Of a stretch of 19,803 bases of DNA, positions 5,907 to 14,520 are shown in pieces (positions within the stretch are counted from its first letter, which is position 1; every line of letters begins with the position of its first letter). The stretch covers positions 1-19,803 of the forward strand of contig SLFV01000249.1 in NCBI GenBank assembly GCA_007124075.1. Reading direction: 5' to 3'. A program made the position numbers and the translations under genes. The stretch is from Roseimaritima sp. GTDB lineage: Bacteria; Planctomycetota; Planctomycetia; Pirellulales; Pirellulaceae. Below the pieces are notes generated by a model. It was given only the letters and a program-made list of their open reading frames with translations. It made no database searches and had not been told where the DNA came from.

Positions 5907-7550
5907 ATGTACGTATTGGAAAATCCGGTATTGCAACGAGAGCTGTTGGTCAACCTGCGGACGCAACGCAGTTTCCTGCTGCTGTTGTGGTATCAGGTCG
6001 CGCTTGCGGCGGTGGTCTTGTTCGCTTGGCCTGAAGAACGGCGACTGGATTTAACCGAAAATCCACAATCGGCACGCAAGCTGGTCGACCTGTTTTTTCT
6101 GGGACAGTTTGTGATTGCGTCTTTGATTGCCCCTAGCTTTGCTGCGGGAGCGATCACGGGTGAGAAGGAACGCGGAACCTACGAAATGTTATTGGCCAGT
6201 CCGCTGCGACCGTCCGCGATCGTGCTGGGCAAACTGATTGCAGCGCTGACGCATTTGGGCGTGCTGATTGTTGCATCCCTACCGATCATTGTGGTTTGTT
6301 TGCCGCTGGGAGGAATCAGTGTTTATGAAGTCGTGGCGGCGTATCTGGCCTTAATCGTCGCGGTGCTGTTGTTTGGTTCCATTGGCGTTGCAAGCAGCAG
6401 CTACTTTCGCCGGACCACAGCGTCGCTTGCCGTTAGCTATCTGGTGATCATGTTTTTGGTCTTGGCCGGGGTGTTGTCTTGGTCCGCGTTAAGCAACCAG
6501 ACCGAACTGCGTTTACAGTTAACCGTGTTTGTCGTCCCGGCGTATGGCGTGGCGGCTTCGGTCGTCTTGTGCGGCAACGCGGCAGGACGCCTACTGTATC
6601 CACCGGATGTTGGCAACGAAGGCAAGGAGGTCGTTGATTTGGAAGCAGAGTCGCAAACAGCGATTGGTCTTGTGATCCAACGTGATCAATGGCCTGATCG
6701 AATGTTTGCCCCGCCCAAAAAAACTCAGTTGATGGATGATGGGATCAACCCGATCTACGACAAGGAAATTCACAGTGAGATCTTTAGTCAAGGGACACTG
6801 ATGCTGCGATTGGTCATCCAACTGAGCATGTTCATGGCAATTCCCTTGATGGCTTGGTTTCTATTTGCGCAGCCCCACCTCTGCACCTGGTACATGGTGT
6901 TTGTGCTAGTCTTCAACCTCCTGATTGGACCCGTGTTTCTATCAGGCAGCATGACCAGCGAACGTGAGCGGCAAACGCTGGATTTGCTACTGACAACGAT
7001 GATCACGCCCAATCAAATCCTGTGGGGCAAGCTGATCGTTGGGCTGCGAATCTCCCTGGTATTGACCAGTTTTCTGCTGTTGCCGTTGCTCTTGGCGGGA
7101 GCCTTGGTCGGTGATTTTTGGAGCAATTGGTTTTCATTGTTGATGATGTTGATCATCACAGTGACCGCCTGCATCACCAATTCCGTGGTCGCGATGTTTT
7201 GCAGCGTGTTTCATCGCAAATCATCGATCAGCCTGATCAACACCTATCTGATTTTGTTGACACTGTACGCGGTGCCGATCGCGATTGGGTTGTTACTGTC
7301 GATCATCGACTTCGATCAAGCAACGCTTCAAACAGTCCGAAACTGGAGCAGCAGCAGTCCTTTCACCGCACTGTTTGCTTTACCGCTGGACGAACAGTTG
7401 TCGTCGGACCAGCAGACCCCAGTCCGGATCGGTAACCACCGCTTGGTTTTCCAGTATTTTGTCTTCACACTTCTACTGAACGTCACGTTGATGTGGACGA
7501 TGACCTGGCGACTGGGCAGTTGGGGTGTTTTGCCAGCCACAACGGCATGA
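5907..7550 (+). CDS. ABC-2 type transporter permease with two fused, internally duplicated modules
   Basis: 547 codons, about twice a simple ABC-2 permease. Each half begins with a short pre-helical motif (NPVLQREL at 6-13; NPIYDKEI at 281-288), then membrane helices and the same signature: TGEKERGTYEMLLASPL.. with GKLIA in the first half (84-112) and TSERERQTLDLLLTTMI.. with GKLIV in the second (350-378). The signature spacing is 266 residues. About 12 hydrophobic segments are visible in total (e.g. 22-40, 66-83, 115-135, 142-163, 172-193, 300-320, 328-347). No ATP-binding domain is present, so an ABC ATPase must be supplied from elsewhere; none is in the window. Substrate unknown; similar planctomycete permeases are annotated as ABC-2/GldF-like, which I treat as inference. 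Convergent with the DUF1501 gene, 14 bases apart. Confidence 0.88.
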   Translation: MYVLENPVLQRELLVNLRTQRSFLLLLWYQVALAAVVLFAWPEERRLDLTENPQSARKLVDLFFLGQFVIASLIAPSFAAGAITGEKERGTYEMLLASPLRPSAIVLGKLIAALTHLGVLIVASLPIIVVCLPLGGISVYEVVAAYLALIVAVLLFGSIGVASSSYFRRTTASLAVSYLVIMFLVLAGVLSWSALSNQTELRLQLTVFVVPAYGVAASVVLCGNAAGRLLYPPDVGNEGKEVVDLEAESQTAIGLVIQRDQWPDRMFAPPKKTQLMDDGINPIYDKEIHSEIFSQGTLMLRLVIQLSMFMAIPLMAWFLFAQPHLCTWYMVFVLVFNLLIGPVFLSGSMTSERERQTLDLLLTTMITPNQILWGKLIVGLRISLVLTSFLLLPLLLAGALVGDFWSNWFSLLMMLIITVTACITNSVVAMFCSVFHRKSSISLINTYLILLTLYAVPIAIGLLLSIIDFDQATLQTVRNWSSSSPFTALFALPLDEQLSSDQQTPVRIGNHRLVFQYFVFTLLLNVTLMWTMTWRLGSWGVLPATTA

Positions 7551-7564
7551 AGCCTCATTTTGCG

Positions 7565-9010
7565 TCATGAACCCAAAATCTCGGTGACGACGTGCCCCTC
7601 GACATCGGTCAAGCGGTATGGGCGGCCTTGATAACGAAAAGTGAGTCGCTGGTGGTCAATGCCCATCAAATGCATCAACGTGGCGTTGAAGTCATGCACG
7701 TGAACCGGGTTTTCCACAATATGGTATCCCAACGGATCGGTCTGCCCAAAGCTGAATCCACCTTTGACGCCACCCCCTGCGACCCAGACGGTGAATGCAT
7801 CCTTGTGATGGTCGCGTCCCGCCTTGCTCGGCGTGTCCCGCCCGGCGGCACCCTGCGCAAACGGTGTTCGACCAAATTCCGCAGCCCAGACCACCAGCGT
7901 CGAGTCCAGCAACCCACGACTCCCAAGGTCCTTGATCAATGCTGCGATTGGCTGGTCCACTTGCTTGGCCTTCCTTTCCAATTGCGGAAAAACGTTGCCA
8001 TGGGCGTCCCAGCCTTGATCAAACAATTGCACAAAACGAACGCCTCGTTCGACCAAGCGTCGCGCCAACAGGCAGTTGTTTGCAAAACTGGTCCGACCCG
8101 GCTGGGTGCCGTACAGTGTATGGATCGCCTGGGGTTCCGACTGGATATCCATTAGTTCCGGAACACTGGTTTGCATCCGGAATGCCAGTTCGTACTGGTT
8201 AATCCGTGTGGCAATTTCCGGGTCCCCGACATCGGCCAGATGCACGTGATTCATACGATTGATCGTCTGAATCATCTTTCCTCGTGCAGACACATCGACT
8301 CCGGCGGGATTAGATAAAAATAACACCGGGTCACCACTGCTGCGGAATTCAACGCCTTGATGAACTGTCGGTAAAAAACCGCTGCCCCACGCGGGGCTGC
8401 CTGCCCCGAGCACATTGCCCGTGATCAACGTGACGAACGCTGGCAGATTTTCGTTTTCGGTCCCCAGGCCGTAACTCATCCAGGAACCGATGCTTGGCCG
8501 TCCAAAGCGACTAAACCCGCTTAACAAGAACATTTGTGCTGGCGCGTGATTAAACTCCTCCGTATGCATCGACTTTATCAGCGTGATGTGATCGGCAACC
8601 GTTTGCAGATGTGGCAATAAATTTGACAGTGGCAAACCCGATTGGCCCGCAGCGGTGAACTGAAACTTCTTGCTTGGCGGCGTCCCCAGCAACGTTGGCA
8701 GTTTGCGGACGAAGGCAAACTTACCCGCCTCGAACAGGTCCTGCGGACAGTCCTGGCCCTCGCGTTGCTGCAGTTCCGGTTTCCAGTCAAACAAATCCAG
8801 GTGCGACGGCGCCCCGACCAAATGGATATAAATAATCCGCTTGGCCTGCGCCTGAAAGTGAGGCGTTTTTACAGCCAGCGATCCCGGTGCACTGCCCGTC
8901 GCTCCGCCGAGGTCTTGGCGCAGAAGCTGTGCCAACGCGAACGCTCCGAGTCCGAACCCGGAACGCTGCAACAAAGTGCGGCGCCCGATAGCGGTCGATC
9001 GCAAGGTCAT
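7565..9010 (-). CDS. DUF1501 protein, Tat-exported, alkaline-phosphatase-superfamily-like
   Basis: 481 codons, normal for DUF1501. The N-terminus has a twin-arginine signal ([22 protein letters not shown], Arg10-Arg11), so the folded protein is probably exported. Typical family segments follow: [25 protein letters not shown], near residue 100 the [18 protein letters not shown] stretch, [34 protein letters not shown], and near the C-terminus [36 protein letters not shown] and [17 protein letters not shown], whose His/Asp residues resemble sulfatase/alkaline-phosphatase metal sites. The reaction is not known. It follows the PSCyt1/DUF1549/DUF1553 gene by 18 bases, the classic planctomycete pair, and the two probably form one transcript and act together outside the cytoplasm. 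Confidence 0.95.
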   Translation of the reverse strand: MTLRSTAIGRRTLLQRSGFGLGAFALAQLLRQDLGGATGSAPGSLAVKTPHFQAQAKRIIYIHLVGAPSHLDLFDWKPELQQREGQDCPQDLFEAGKFAFVRKLPTLLGTPPSKKFQFTAAGQSGLPLSNLLPHLQTVADHITLIKSMHTEEFNHAPAQMFLLSGFSRFGRPSIGSWMSYGLGTENENLPAFVTLITGNVLGAGSPAWGSGFLPTVHQGVEFRSSGDPVLFLSNPAGVDVSARGKMIQTINRMNHVHLADVGDPEIATRINQYELAFRMQTSVPELMDIQSEPQAIHTLYGTQPGRTSFANNCLLARRLVERGVRFVQLFDQGWDAHGNVFPQLERKAKQVDQPIAALIKDLGSRGLLDSTLVVWAAEFGRTPFAQGAAGRDTPSKAGRDHHKDAFTVWVAGGGVKGGFSFGQTDPLGYHIVENPVHVHDFNATLMHLMGIDHQRLTFRYQGRPYRLTDVEGHVVTEILGS

Positions 9011-9028
9011 TATTCAACAACGCTCCGA

Positions 9029-11545
9029 TTAAAAAGAAATGGTCTCGTCCAGGTTCAATAACACCGCAGCCACAGCGCACCACGCGGCTAGTTCCGCGCG
9101 ATCACTGGTTCGAAGCTGCATGGCGGAGACTGCGGGTCGTGTCCGCTCCGAAACCTGCTTCGGTTTGTCTCGCAACATTTCGCGCTGGTCAGTCAGCAGC
9201 TCCAGCAGCAAGTCCATTTCCTGGGGGGTTGGCGGGCGGGCGACTGCCAATGTCATCGCCAACCGCACACGCCTGCGGTCACTACTGGCCTCCGTCTCAG
9301 CCAGAACGCGATCGGCAAGGGCTAACGCCAGTTCGGCATAAGCCGGATCGTTCAGTAAGGTTAAAGCTTGAAGTGGCGTGTTGGTTCGATCCCGTCCCAC
9401 CACGCAGGCTCCGCGATCGGGAGCGTCAAAGTTGATAAAACTGGGATACGGAGCCGCCCGTTTCCAGACCACGTACATGCCTCGTCGAAAACGATCCTCA
9501 TTTTCCGCGGTGACCCATTCAGGCTGATTCCGCCCAACACTACGCCAGAACCCCTTCGGCTGGTACGGCATCACCGGTGGTCCATACATGGTGCCCGACA
9601 GCACCCCGCTGATTGCCAGCGCGTTATCCCGGATCATTTCCGCAGACATCCGGAACCGTGGGCCACGGGCATACCAGCGATTCCGCGGATCGCTGCTCAG
9701 GTGCGTCGACGTGACAGTCGCGTCCTGTCCAAACGTGTCCGAGAGGACGATTCGTCGCAAAACATGCTTCATCGACCAGCCCGATTCGATCAGCTCGCTG
9801 GCCAGCCAATCCAGCAGTTCAGGGTGACTGGGCGGTTCAGCTTGCGTCCCGAAATCTTCCAGGGTGCTGACGATGCCCGTACCAAACAGTTCGGCCCACC
9901 ACCGGTTGACCATTACCCGCGCAAACAGCGGATTCTCCGCCGCCGTGATCCAGCGTGCCAGTTCCAAACGATTACCGCTGCCCGTCGTCTCGGGACCGAC
10001 CTGCGGTGCGGGAAACAAAGCCGGAGTGCCGGGCAGCACCAACTGGCCCGGTTGCTGGTAGTCACCACGAAGCATCACGAAGGTTTCGCGTGGTGCTCCC
10101 AGTTCAACCATCACCAGCGTGGTGTCGGGCTGGAGGCGTTTTCGTTCGGCACGCCAATGCTGCAATTGATCGTCCAGGTCGGCCAGTTGTGATTGCAGCG
10201 ATTCAGTGGCCGACCCCGCTTGCTTCGTCAAGTCCATCCGTTGCTGCTGCAATGCAGCGATCCGTTGTTCGGCCTCGGCGCGCGCCGAGGCTTTGGCCGG
10301 ATCCAGCGGCAGTTCAATCGCCGGACCATCAAAGTCAAAGGTCACGTCCGCCGTCTTCTTTACTTCCAACGGGGTGTTGTTGAAATAAGCAAACAGGCGG
10401 TAGTAATCCTGCTGCGTAAACGGATCGTACTTGTGATCGTGGCATTGAGCACACTCCAGCGTTGTCCCCAGCAGCACCGTCGCCGTGGTGTTCACTCGAT
10501 CAACCACCTGATTCACGCGGTTTGCTTCCGGGTCAACCCCCGCTTCCACGTTGCATGTCGTCATCCGATGAAATCCGGTCGCGACCCGCTGGTCCAGGGT
10601 TGCCGCAGGCAATAAATCCCCCGCCAATTGTTCGATGACAAACCGATCGACCGGCAGATCTGCGTTTAAGGCTCGCACGACCCAGTCGCGGTACGCCCAA
10701 TTATCCCGAAGCTGATCGGCTTGAAATCCATTGCTATCGGCATACCGCGCAGCATCCAACCACGGCACGGCCCATCGTTCGCCAAAGGTCGCCGCGGCCA
10801 ACAACCGCTGGACCACCGTTTGCTTTGCCAACGGTGATTGGTCGGCCGCAAAGTCGTCCATTTCCTGGAGCGTTGGGGGAAGCCCGGTCAGAGCCAACGA
10901 GACACGCCGCAGCCAGCGTGGCTTTTCCGCAGGCCCGGCGGACTGCAAGCCTGATGCCGCAAGTTTCTGACCGATGAAAAGATCGATCGGGCTACGGTGT
11001 GAATCGCTGGCAGGACTCGGCACCGGTCGCGTGATCGGGCGGTACGCCCAGTGCGTCTGGCTGTCAATGGCTTGCCCCCAGGACTCGGCCCCCTGATCAA
11101 TCCAGCGACGAATCGTATCAACCTGCGTGGGCGGCAACGCAGGACTGTCAGGGGGCATGATCTCACCGTGCTGATCGTCGTTGATCCGCTGCCACAGCAA
11201 GCTATCGGAGGCCGCCCCCGGAACGACGATCAGCGCATCCGAATCGGCCGTCCCGCGGAGCGTTTCCATTCGATCCAACCGCAGTGATCCCTCCTGATTC
11301 CGTTGGCCATGGCAGCGAAAGCAATTCTGCCGGAGGATTGAATGGACTGCACTGGCCAGTTGCTCCGCGCTAGCTTCCGCGGCGTTCGGATCACGTTCGC
11401 TGGCAGGGACCGTCGCGGGGAAGAAACACAAACTGCACAGCGTTACCGTCAGAACCAAGCCCCGCAGGCTGGCAACCGATCGATTCAAATGCAAATGCAG
11501 ACGCATCATGATACTCGCTTGGGTCCAATCGTTCGGTTCCATCAT
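9029..11545 (-). CDS. PSD1-type protein: PSCyt1 cytochrome domain, DUF1549 (PSCyt2) and DUF1553
   Basis: 838 codons. A signal peptide is visible from Met13/Met14 (MRLHLHLNRSVASLRGL..., hydrophobic to about residue 42, PASE after), so the real start may be 11509 or 11506; no Shine-Dalgarno decides it. PSCyt1 (about 60-155) has a CxxCH haem site, CFRCH (75-79), and the GEIMPP axial-Met region (127-132). DUF1549 (about 184-390) ends with a second CxxCH, CAQCH (365-369), followed by DHKYDPFTQQDYY. Residues about 417-472 are Ala/Gln/Glu-rich and likely coiled coil. DUF1553 (about 525-820) starts at NRLELARWITAAENPLFARV and contains NRWWAELFGTGIV. The large LamG-like insert seen in some relatives is absent. 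Known planctomycete-specific family, thought to be redox proteins of the periplasm; the electron partner is unknown. Confidence 0.94.
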   Translation of the reverse strand: MMEPNDWTQASIMMRLHLHLNRSVASLRGLVLTVTLCSLCFFPATVPASERDPNAAEASAEQLASAVHSILRQNCFRCHGQRNQEGSLRLDRMETLRGTADSDALIVVPGAASDSLLWQRINDDQHGEIMPPDSPALPPTQVDTIRRWIDQGAESWGQAIDSQTHWAYRPITRPVPSPASDSHRSPIDLFIGQKLAASGLQSAGPAEKPRWLRRVSLALTGLPPTLQEMDDFAADQSPLAKQTVVQRLLAAATFGERWAVPWLDAARYADSNGFQADQLRDNWAYRDWVVRALNADLPVDRFVIEQLAGDLLPAATLDQRVATGFHRMTTCNVEAGVDPEANRVNQVVDRVNTTATVLLGTTLECAQCHDHKYDPFTQQDYYRLFAYFNNTPLEVKKTADVTFDFDGPAIELPLDPAKASARAEAEQRIAALQQQRMDLTKQAGSATESLQSQLADLDDQLQHWRAERKRLQPDTTLVMVELGAPRETFVMLRGDYQQPGQLVLPGTPALFPAPQVGPETTGSGNRLELARWITAAENPLFARVMVNRWWAELFGTGIVSTLEDFGTQAEPPSHPELLDWLASELIESGWSMKHVLRRIVLSDTFGQDATVTSTHLSSDPRNRWYARGPRFRMSAEMIRDNALAISGVLSGTMYGPPVMPYQPKGFWRSVGRNQPEWVTAENEDRFRRGMYVVWKRAAPYPSFINFDAPDRGACVVGRDRTNTPLQALTLLNDPAYAELALALADRVLAETEASSDRRRVRLAMTLAVARPPTPQEMDLLLELLTDQREMLRDKPKQVSERTRPAVSAMQLRTSDRAELAAWCAVAAVLLNLDETISF

Positions 11546-11634
11546 AACCGGCAGGTGATCCGCTGTCGAAAAAGGGGCCGGCTATCGGTTGCGCAGGATT
11601 GCGTCATGATGTGGTTGCTTTGTTACGACACGAA

Positions 11635-13329
11635 TCAGCGATCCTCCAAAACCGCTTGCAATGCGCGCTGCCGCGCGGCCGAAAATTCATCTCCTGGTTT
11701 CCAATCAGGCAATTCCGAGCAGTCTGCCAGGTACAGACCGGCACGCAGTAATAACTGCACGTCCTCAACCGCACCGGCCAGGTCCCAGTCGTCGCGGTAC
11801 TTGTCGCTAACCTGATGGTAATCCTCCTTCAGCCATCGATCCTGTTGCTCGCGGCCCCAGCCCTCGGGTCTCCCGATCACCTGAAGTCCCGAATGGAGGT
11901 AGATTCCGGGGACGCCGATTTTCGCGAGTGAAAACTGGTCGCTACGATAATAATACCCGCGGTCGGGATGCAGGTCGGGGACAACCACGCGTCCCTGTTC
12001 TCTAGCAAACCGCTGCACGACTTCGTCCAGGCTGGACTTGCCCATGCCGATCATGTTGACGTCGCGAGTCCGCCCCAGCCAATTCAGTCCATCCATGTTG
12101 ATGACCGCAGCCAGGTGCCCCGCCGGGACTGGCGAATTTTCTGCAAAATATTGCGAACCTAGCAAACCTTGTTCTTCGGCCCCAACGGCCGCAAACAGAA
12201 TCGATCGACTCGGGCGGATGCCACTTTCCCGGCACGCCCGCGCGATCGTCAGTAACGCAGCGGTACCCGACGCGTTGTCGATCGCGCCATTGTAAATATT
12301 GTCTCCCGTCGCACTCCGCTCCGCCGCAATCCCCAAATGATCGTGATGCGCCATAAACACGACATGTTGGTGTTTCAATTCTGGATCGGTGCCCGGCAAC
12401 ACTGCCAGCACATTACCGGTTTCGATCTGTCGCGATCGCGTCTTCACTTCCATGGACAATCGCGTCGGCAGTTCCACAGGCTGAAAGTCCCGACGTTCGG
12501 CTTGCCCCCGCAGCGCATCCCAATCCAGTCCTGCTGCGGAAAAAACTTGTCGAGCGGCATCCTCGGTCAACCAGCCCTTCAGTTTGGTCCGTGGCCGGTC
12601 GGACTCCGCCAATTCAAATTGCTCCCCCGTCCAAGATGTTTGCACAACCTGGTAGGGATAACCCGCAGAAGATTCGGTGTGGATGATAAACGCGCCCGCC
12701 GCACCCAGCTCCGCAGCCTTACTGTACTTGTAATCCCATCGACCGTAATACAGCCGACGTTTCCCTTCAAAAAGGTCCGGGTCGTCCGCCGGGTCATTGT
12801 TCATGACAATCAGGATTTTGCCCCGGACATCAAGCGATTTGAAATCATCCCAGTCGTATTCGGGGGCTTGGATTCCATAACCGACAAACACCAAAGGTGC
12901 GTCGGAAACGGCAATGACGGGTTCCGCTCGGTCCGAAGTCACGATGTAATCGCGATAAAACCCCAACGTCACCGATTGCGACCCCTGGAAATTGATCTCC
13001 TGGGGGCACTCCGTCTGCACGCCCAGCAGTGGGAAGGGTTGGACCCAATCGCCAGCACGACCGGCGGGCTGCAACCCCAGCGTCTGGAAGCCCGTGGCCA
13101 CGTACAACTGTGTCAATTGATCCCCGCGAGAACCAGGACCGCGGCCTTCCAGTAGATCATCCGCCAAAAAACGAATATGCCCGCGCAGCGTCGATTCCTG
13201 GATCCAATCCGCTGGGTCACCCGCCTGACACGACGCTCCGCTGGATTGAACCCCAACGAAACAAAAAACGATGAAAAACGGCGTTAATCCAGCCATCGGC
13301 GCACAAGCGTTATCGTCTGTAACGGGCAT
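11635..13329 (-). CDS. Exported M28-family zinc aminopeptidase with PA-domain insert
   Basis: 564 codons from ATG 13329. All M28 zinc and catalytic residues are present: His328 and Asp330 in AHHDHLG, bridging Asp351 in DNASGTAALL, Glu385-Glu386 in AAVGAEEQGLLGS, Asp413 in INMDGLN and His505 in DYHQVSDK. A PA-like insert covers roughly 140-250 (PLVFVGYGIQAPEYDWDDF, VRGKILIVMNNDP, KAAELGAAGAFIIH). The N-terminus is a weak signal sequence (MAGLTPFFIVFCFVGVQSSG starting at residue 12). The start is chosen because GGAG lies 7 bases before ATG 13329; an in-frame ATG at 13389 with AGGA 7 bases upstream would add 20 residues and is a real alternative. The enzyme should remove N-terminal residues from peptides outside the cytoplasm. 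It lies 89 bases before the PSCyt1 gene. Confidence 0.93.
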   Translation of the reverse strand: MPVTDDNACAPMAGLTPFFIVFCFVGVQSSGASCQAGDPADWIQESTLRGHIRFLADDLLEGRGPGSRGDQLTQLYVATGFQTLGLQPAGRAGDWVQPFPLLGVQTECPQEINFQGSQSVTLGFYRDYIVTSDRAEPVIAVSDAPLVFVGYGIQAPEYDWDDFKSLDVRGKILIVMNNDPADDPDLFEGKRRLYYGRWDYKYSKAAELGAAGAFIIHTESSAGYPYQVVQTSWTGEQFELAESDRPRTKLKGWLTEDAARQVFSAAGLDWDALRGQAERRDFQPVELPTRLSMEVKTRSRQIETGNVLAVLPGTDPELKHQHVVFMAHHDHLGIAAERSATGDNIYNGAIDNASGTAALLTIARACRESGIRPSRSILFAAVGAEEQGLLGSQYFAENSPVPAGHLAAVINMDGLNWLGRTRDVNMIGMGKSSLDEVVQRFAREQGRVVVPDLHPDRGYYYRSDQFSLAKIGVPGIYLHSGLQVIGRPEGWGREQQDRWLKEDYHQVSDKYRDDWDLAGAVEDVQLLLRAGLYLADCSELPDWKPGDEFSAARQRALQAVLEDR

Positions 13330-13505
13330 GAGGAAGCTCCATGAAAAAGGCAGGTCCGCCGGGTCATCCGGAAGCTTCCAGCCTACCATATCCCCATCCT
13401 ACGGCAACTGAACGTCAATCCGCCACGGGGATCGTGCGGGCGGTTGGAATGAAATGAAGCTCGAAGCTCCGCTCGCTTTCTGCCAGTGGTTTTGCCTGTC
13501 TCTCC

Positions 13506-13521
13506 CGGCCCCGCGGGGCCG
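13506..13521 (-). terminator. GC-rich perfect palindrome right after the SMP-30 stop codon
   Basis: CGGCCCCGCGGGGCCG is a 16-base perfect palindrome abutting the TAG of the upstream gene. It can form a 6- to 7-bp G+C stem but has a very small loop and no U tract on the minus strand. It may slow or protect the 3' end of the message between the SMP-30 and M28 genes; it is not a canonical terminator. Confidence 0.35.
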
Positions 13522-14436
13522 CTAAAGTCGACCCGAGATCGGCATTGTAACGCTGTACAAACCGGTGCGTGCCGTAACATACATGGTCTTTCTCTCCGGC
13601 CCCCCAAAAGCCACATTGGCTGGCTGCTCCGGAAAGGTCACCCGTCCGCGATACTGGCCAGTGCTGGAAAAGATCTGAATCCCCAAGTCACTTGTGATGT
13701 ACAGGTTGCCCTCTACATCCAACGCCATTCCATCGCCACCGCTGTCGCTGCGTCCCTCGGGCTGCTTCAGTTTGCAAAAGACGCTGCCAGCTCCCAACTG
13801 TCCCGGGCCTTGAATCGGGTAGGCCAGCATTTCCGCAGACCGACTGGGAATCACGTAAAGGGTCTTTCCGTCGGAGGAAATGCCAATCCCATTGGGTGCT
13901 GGCAACCCCGCGGTCACTCGTGTTACCGAGCGGTCGGGAGCGATGTAGTAAACGGCCTGGATTCCCTGTGGCAAAGGGTCCGGGGCACGGAAAAACGGGT
14001 CGGTGAAGTAGACACCCCCGTCGGCGTCAATCGCCAGATCATTGGGTGCATTGAAACGCTGACCGTTAAACTGATCGGCCAACACTGTCATCGCTTTGGT
14101 TTCGCGGTCGTAAGCAACCACCTGGCCATCCATTTGACAGGCGACCAGTCGCCCATCGGCCGCAATCATCAATCCGTTGGCATGCCCTGACGGGTTAACG
14201 AATACTTCCACCTTGCCCCCGGGAGACAGTCGATGGATGGTTTCATTGGGGATATCGGTGAAATACAGCGTGCCATCGTCAGCAACGACTGGACCTTCCG
14301 TAAATGCGAATCCACCCTCAATTTTCTGTACCTCGCCCGTCGGTTCAATGGGGTCGCTAGCCAGCAGATCAGAGGCTGGCCAACAGACGCAAACCAGCAA
14401 ACTATAAAAACAAACCTGAAAACCACAATTCAACAC
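13522..14436 (-). CDS. SMP-30/gluconolactonase/LRE-like beta-propeller protein, exported
   Basis: 304 codons from GTG 14436. GGGAG ends 8 bases upstream of this GTG; an in-frame TTG at 14457 would add 7 residues and would place the Shine-Dalgarno inside the gene. A signal peptide is visible (VLNCGFQVCFYSLLVCVCWPAS). The family metal site is intact: Glu47 in FTEGPV, Asn132 in FNAPNDLAIDADGGVYFTD, Asn182 in LPAPNGIGISSDGKTLYV and Asp235 in GDGMALDVEGNLYI. The fold is a six-bladed propeller that hydrolyses lactones in characterised members, with a divalent metal. The substrate here cannot be told. It lies 84 bases after the giant surface protein and ends 192 bases before the M28 gene, on the same strand. 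Confidence 0.92.
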   Translation of the reverse strand: MLNCGFQVCFYSLLVCVCWPASDLLASDPIEPTGEVQKIEGGFAFTEGPVVADDGTLYFTDIPNETIHRLSPGGKVEVFVNPSGHANGLMIAADGRLVACQMDGQVVAYDRETKAMTVLADQFNGQRFNAPNDLAIDADGGVYFTDPFFRAPDPLPQGIQAVYYIAPDRSVTRVTAGLPAPNGIGISSDGKTLYVIPSRSAEMLAYPIQGPGQLGAGSVFCKLKQPEGRSDSGGDGMALDVEGNLYITSDLGIQIFSSTGQYRGRVTFPEQPANVAFGGPERKTMYVTARTGLYSVTMPISGRL

Positions 14437-14520
14437 AATCGATTCTCCCAAGATCAAACCCGTCAGGCAAACATACCCTTAGCATCGTGACTGAACCGTT
14501 ATTGAACCCCGCCGGTTACC

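Noticed and set aside
7592..8155. 187-codon plus-strand open frame
   Set aside because: It lies wholly inside the well-supported DUF1501 gene on the other strand and its product has no recognisable domain; it is an antisense shadow.
9368..10192. 274-codon plus-strand open frame
   Set aside because: It is antisense to the DUF1553 part of the PSCyt1 gene, His/Arg/Pro-rich with no domain pattern, as expected of a shadow in a G+C-rich gene.
11546..11634. Short inverted repeat AACCG...CGGTT before the PSCyt1 gene
   Set aside because: Only 5 bp per arm with a long loop; expected by chance.
12337..13155. 272-codon plus-strand open frame
   Set aside because: Antisense to the M28 peptidase, whose complete catalytic set proves the minus strand is the coding one.
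13486..14190. 234-codon plus-strand open frame
   Set aside because: Antisense to the SMP-30-like gene and lacks any motif.
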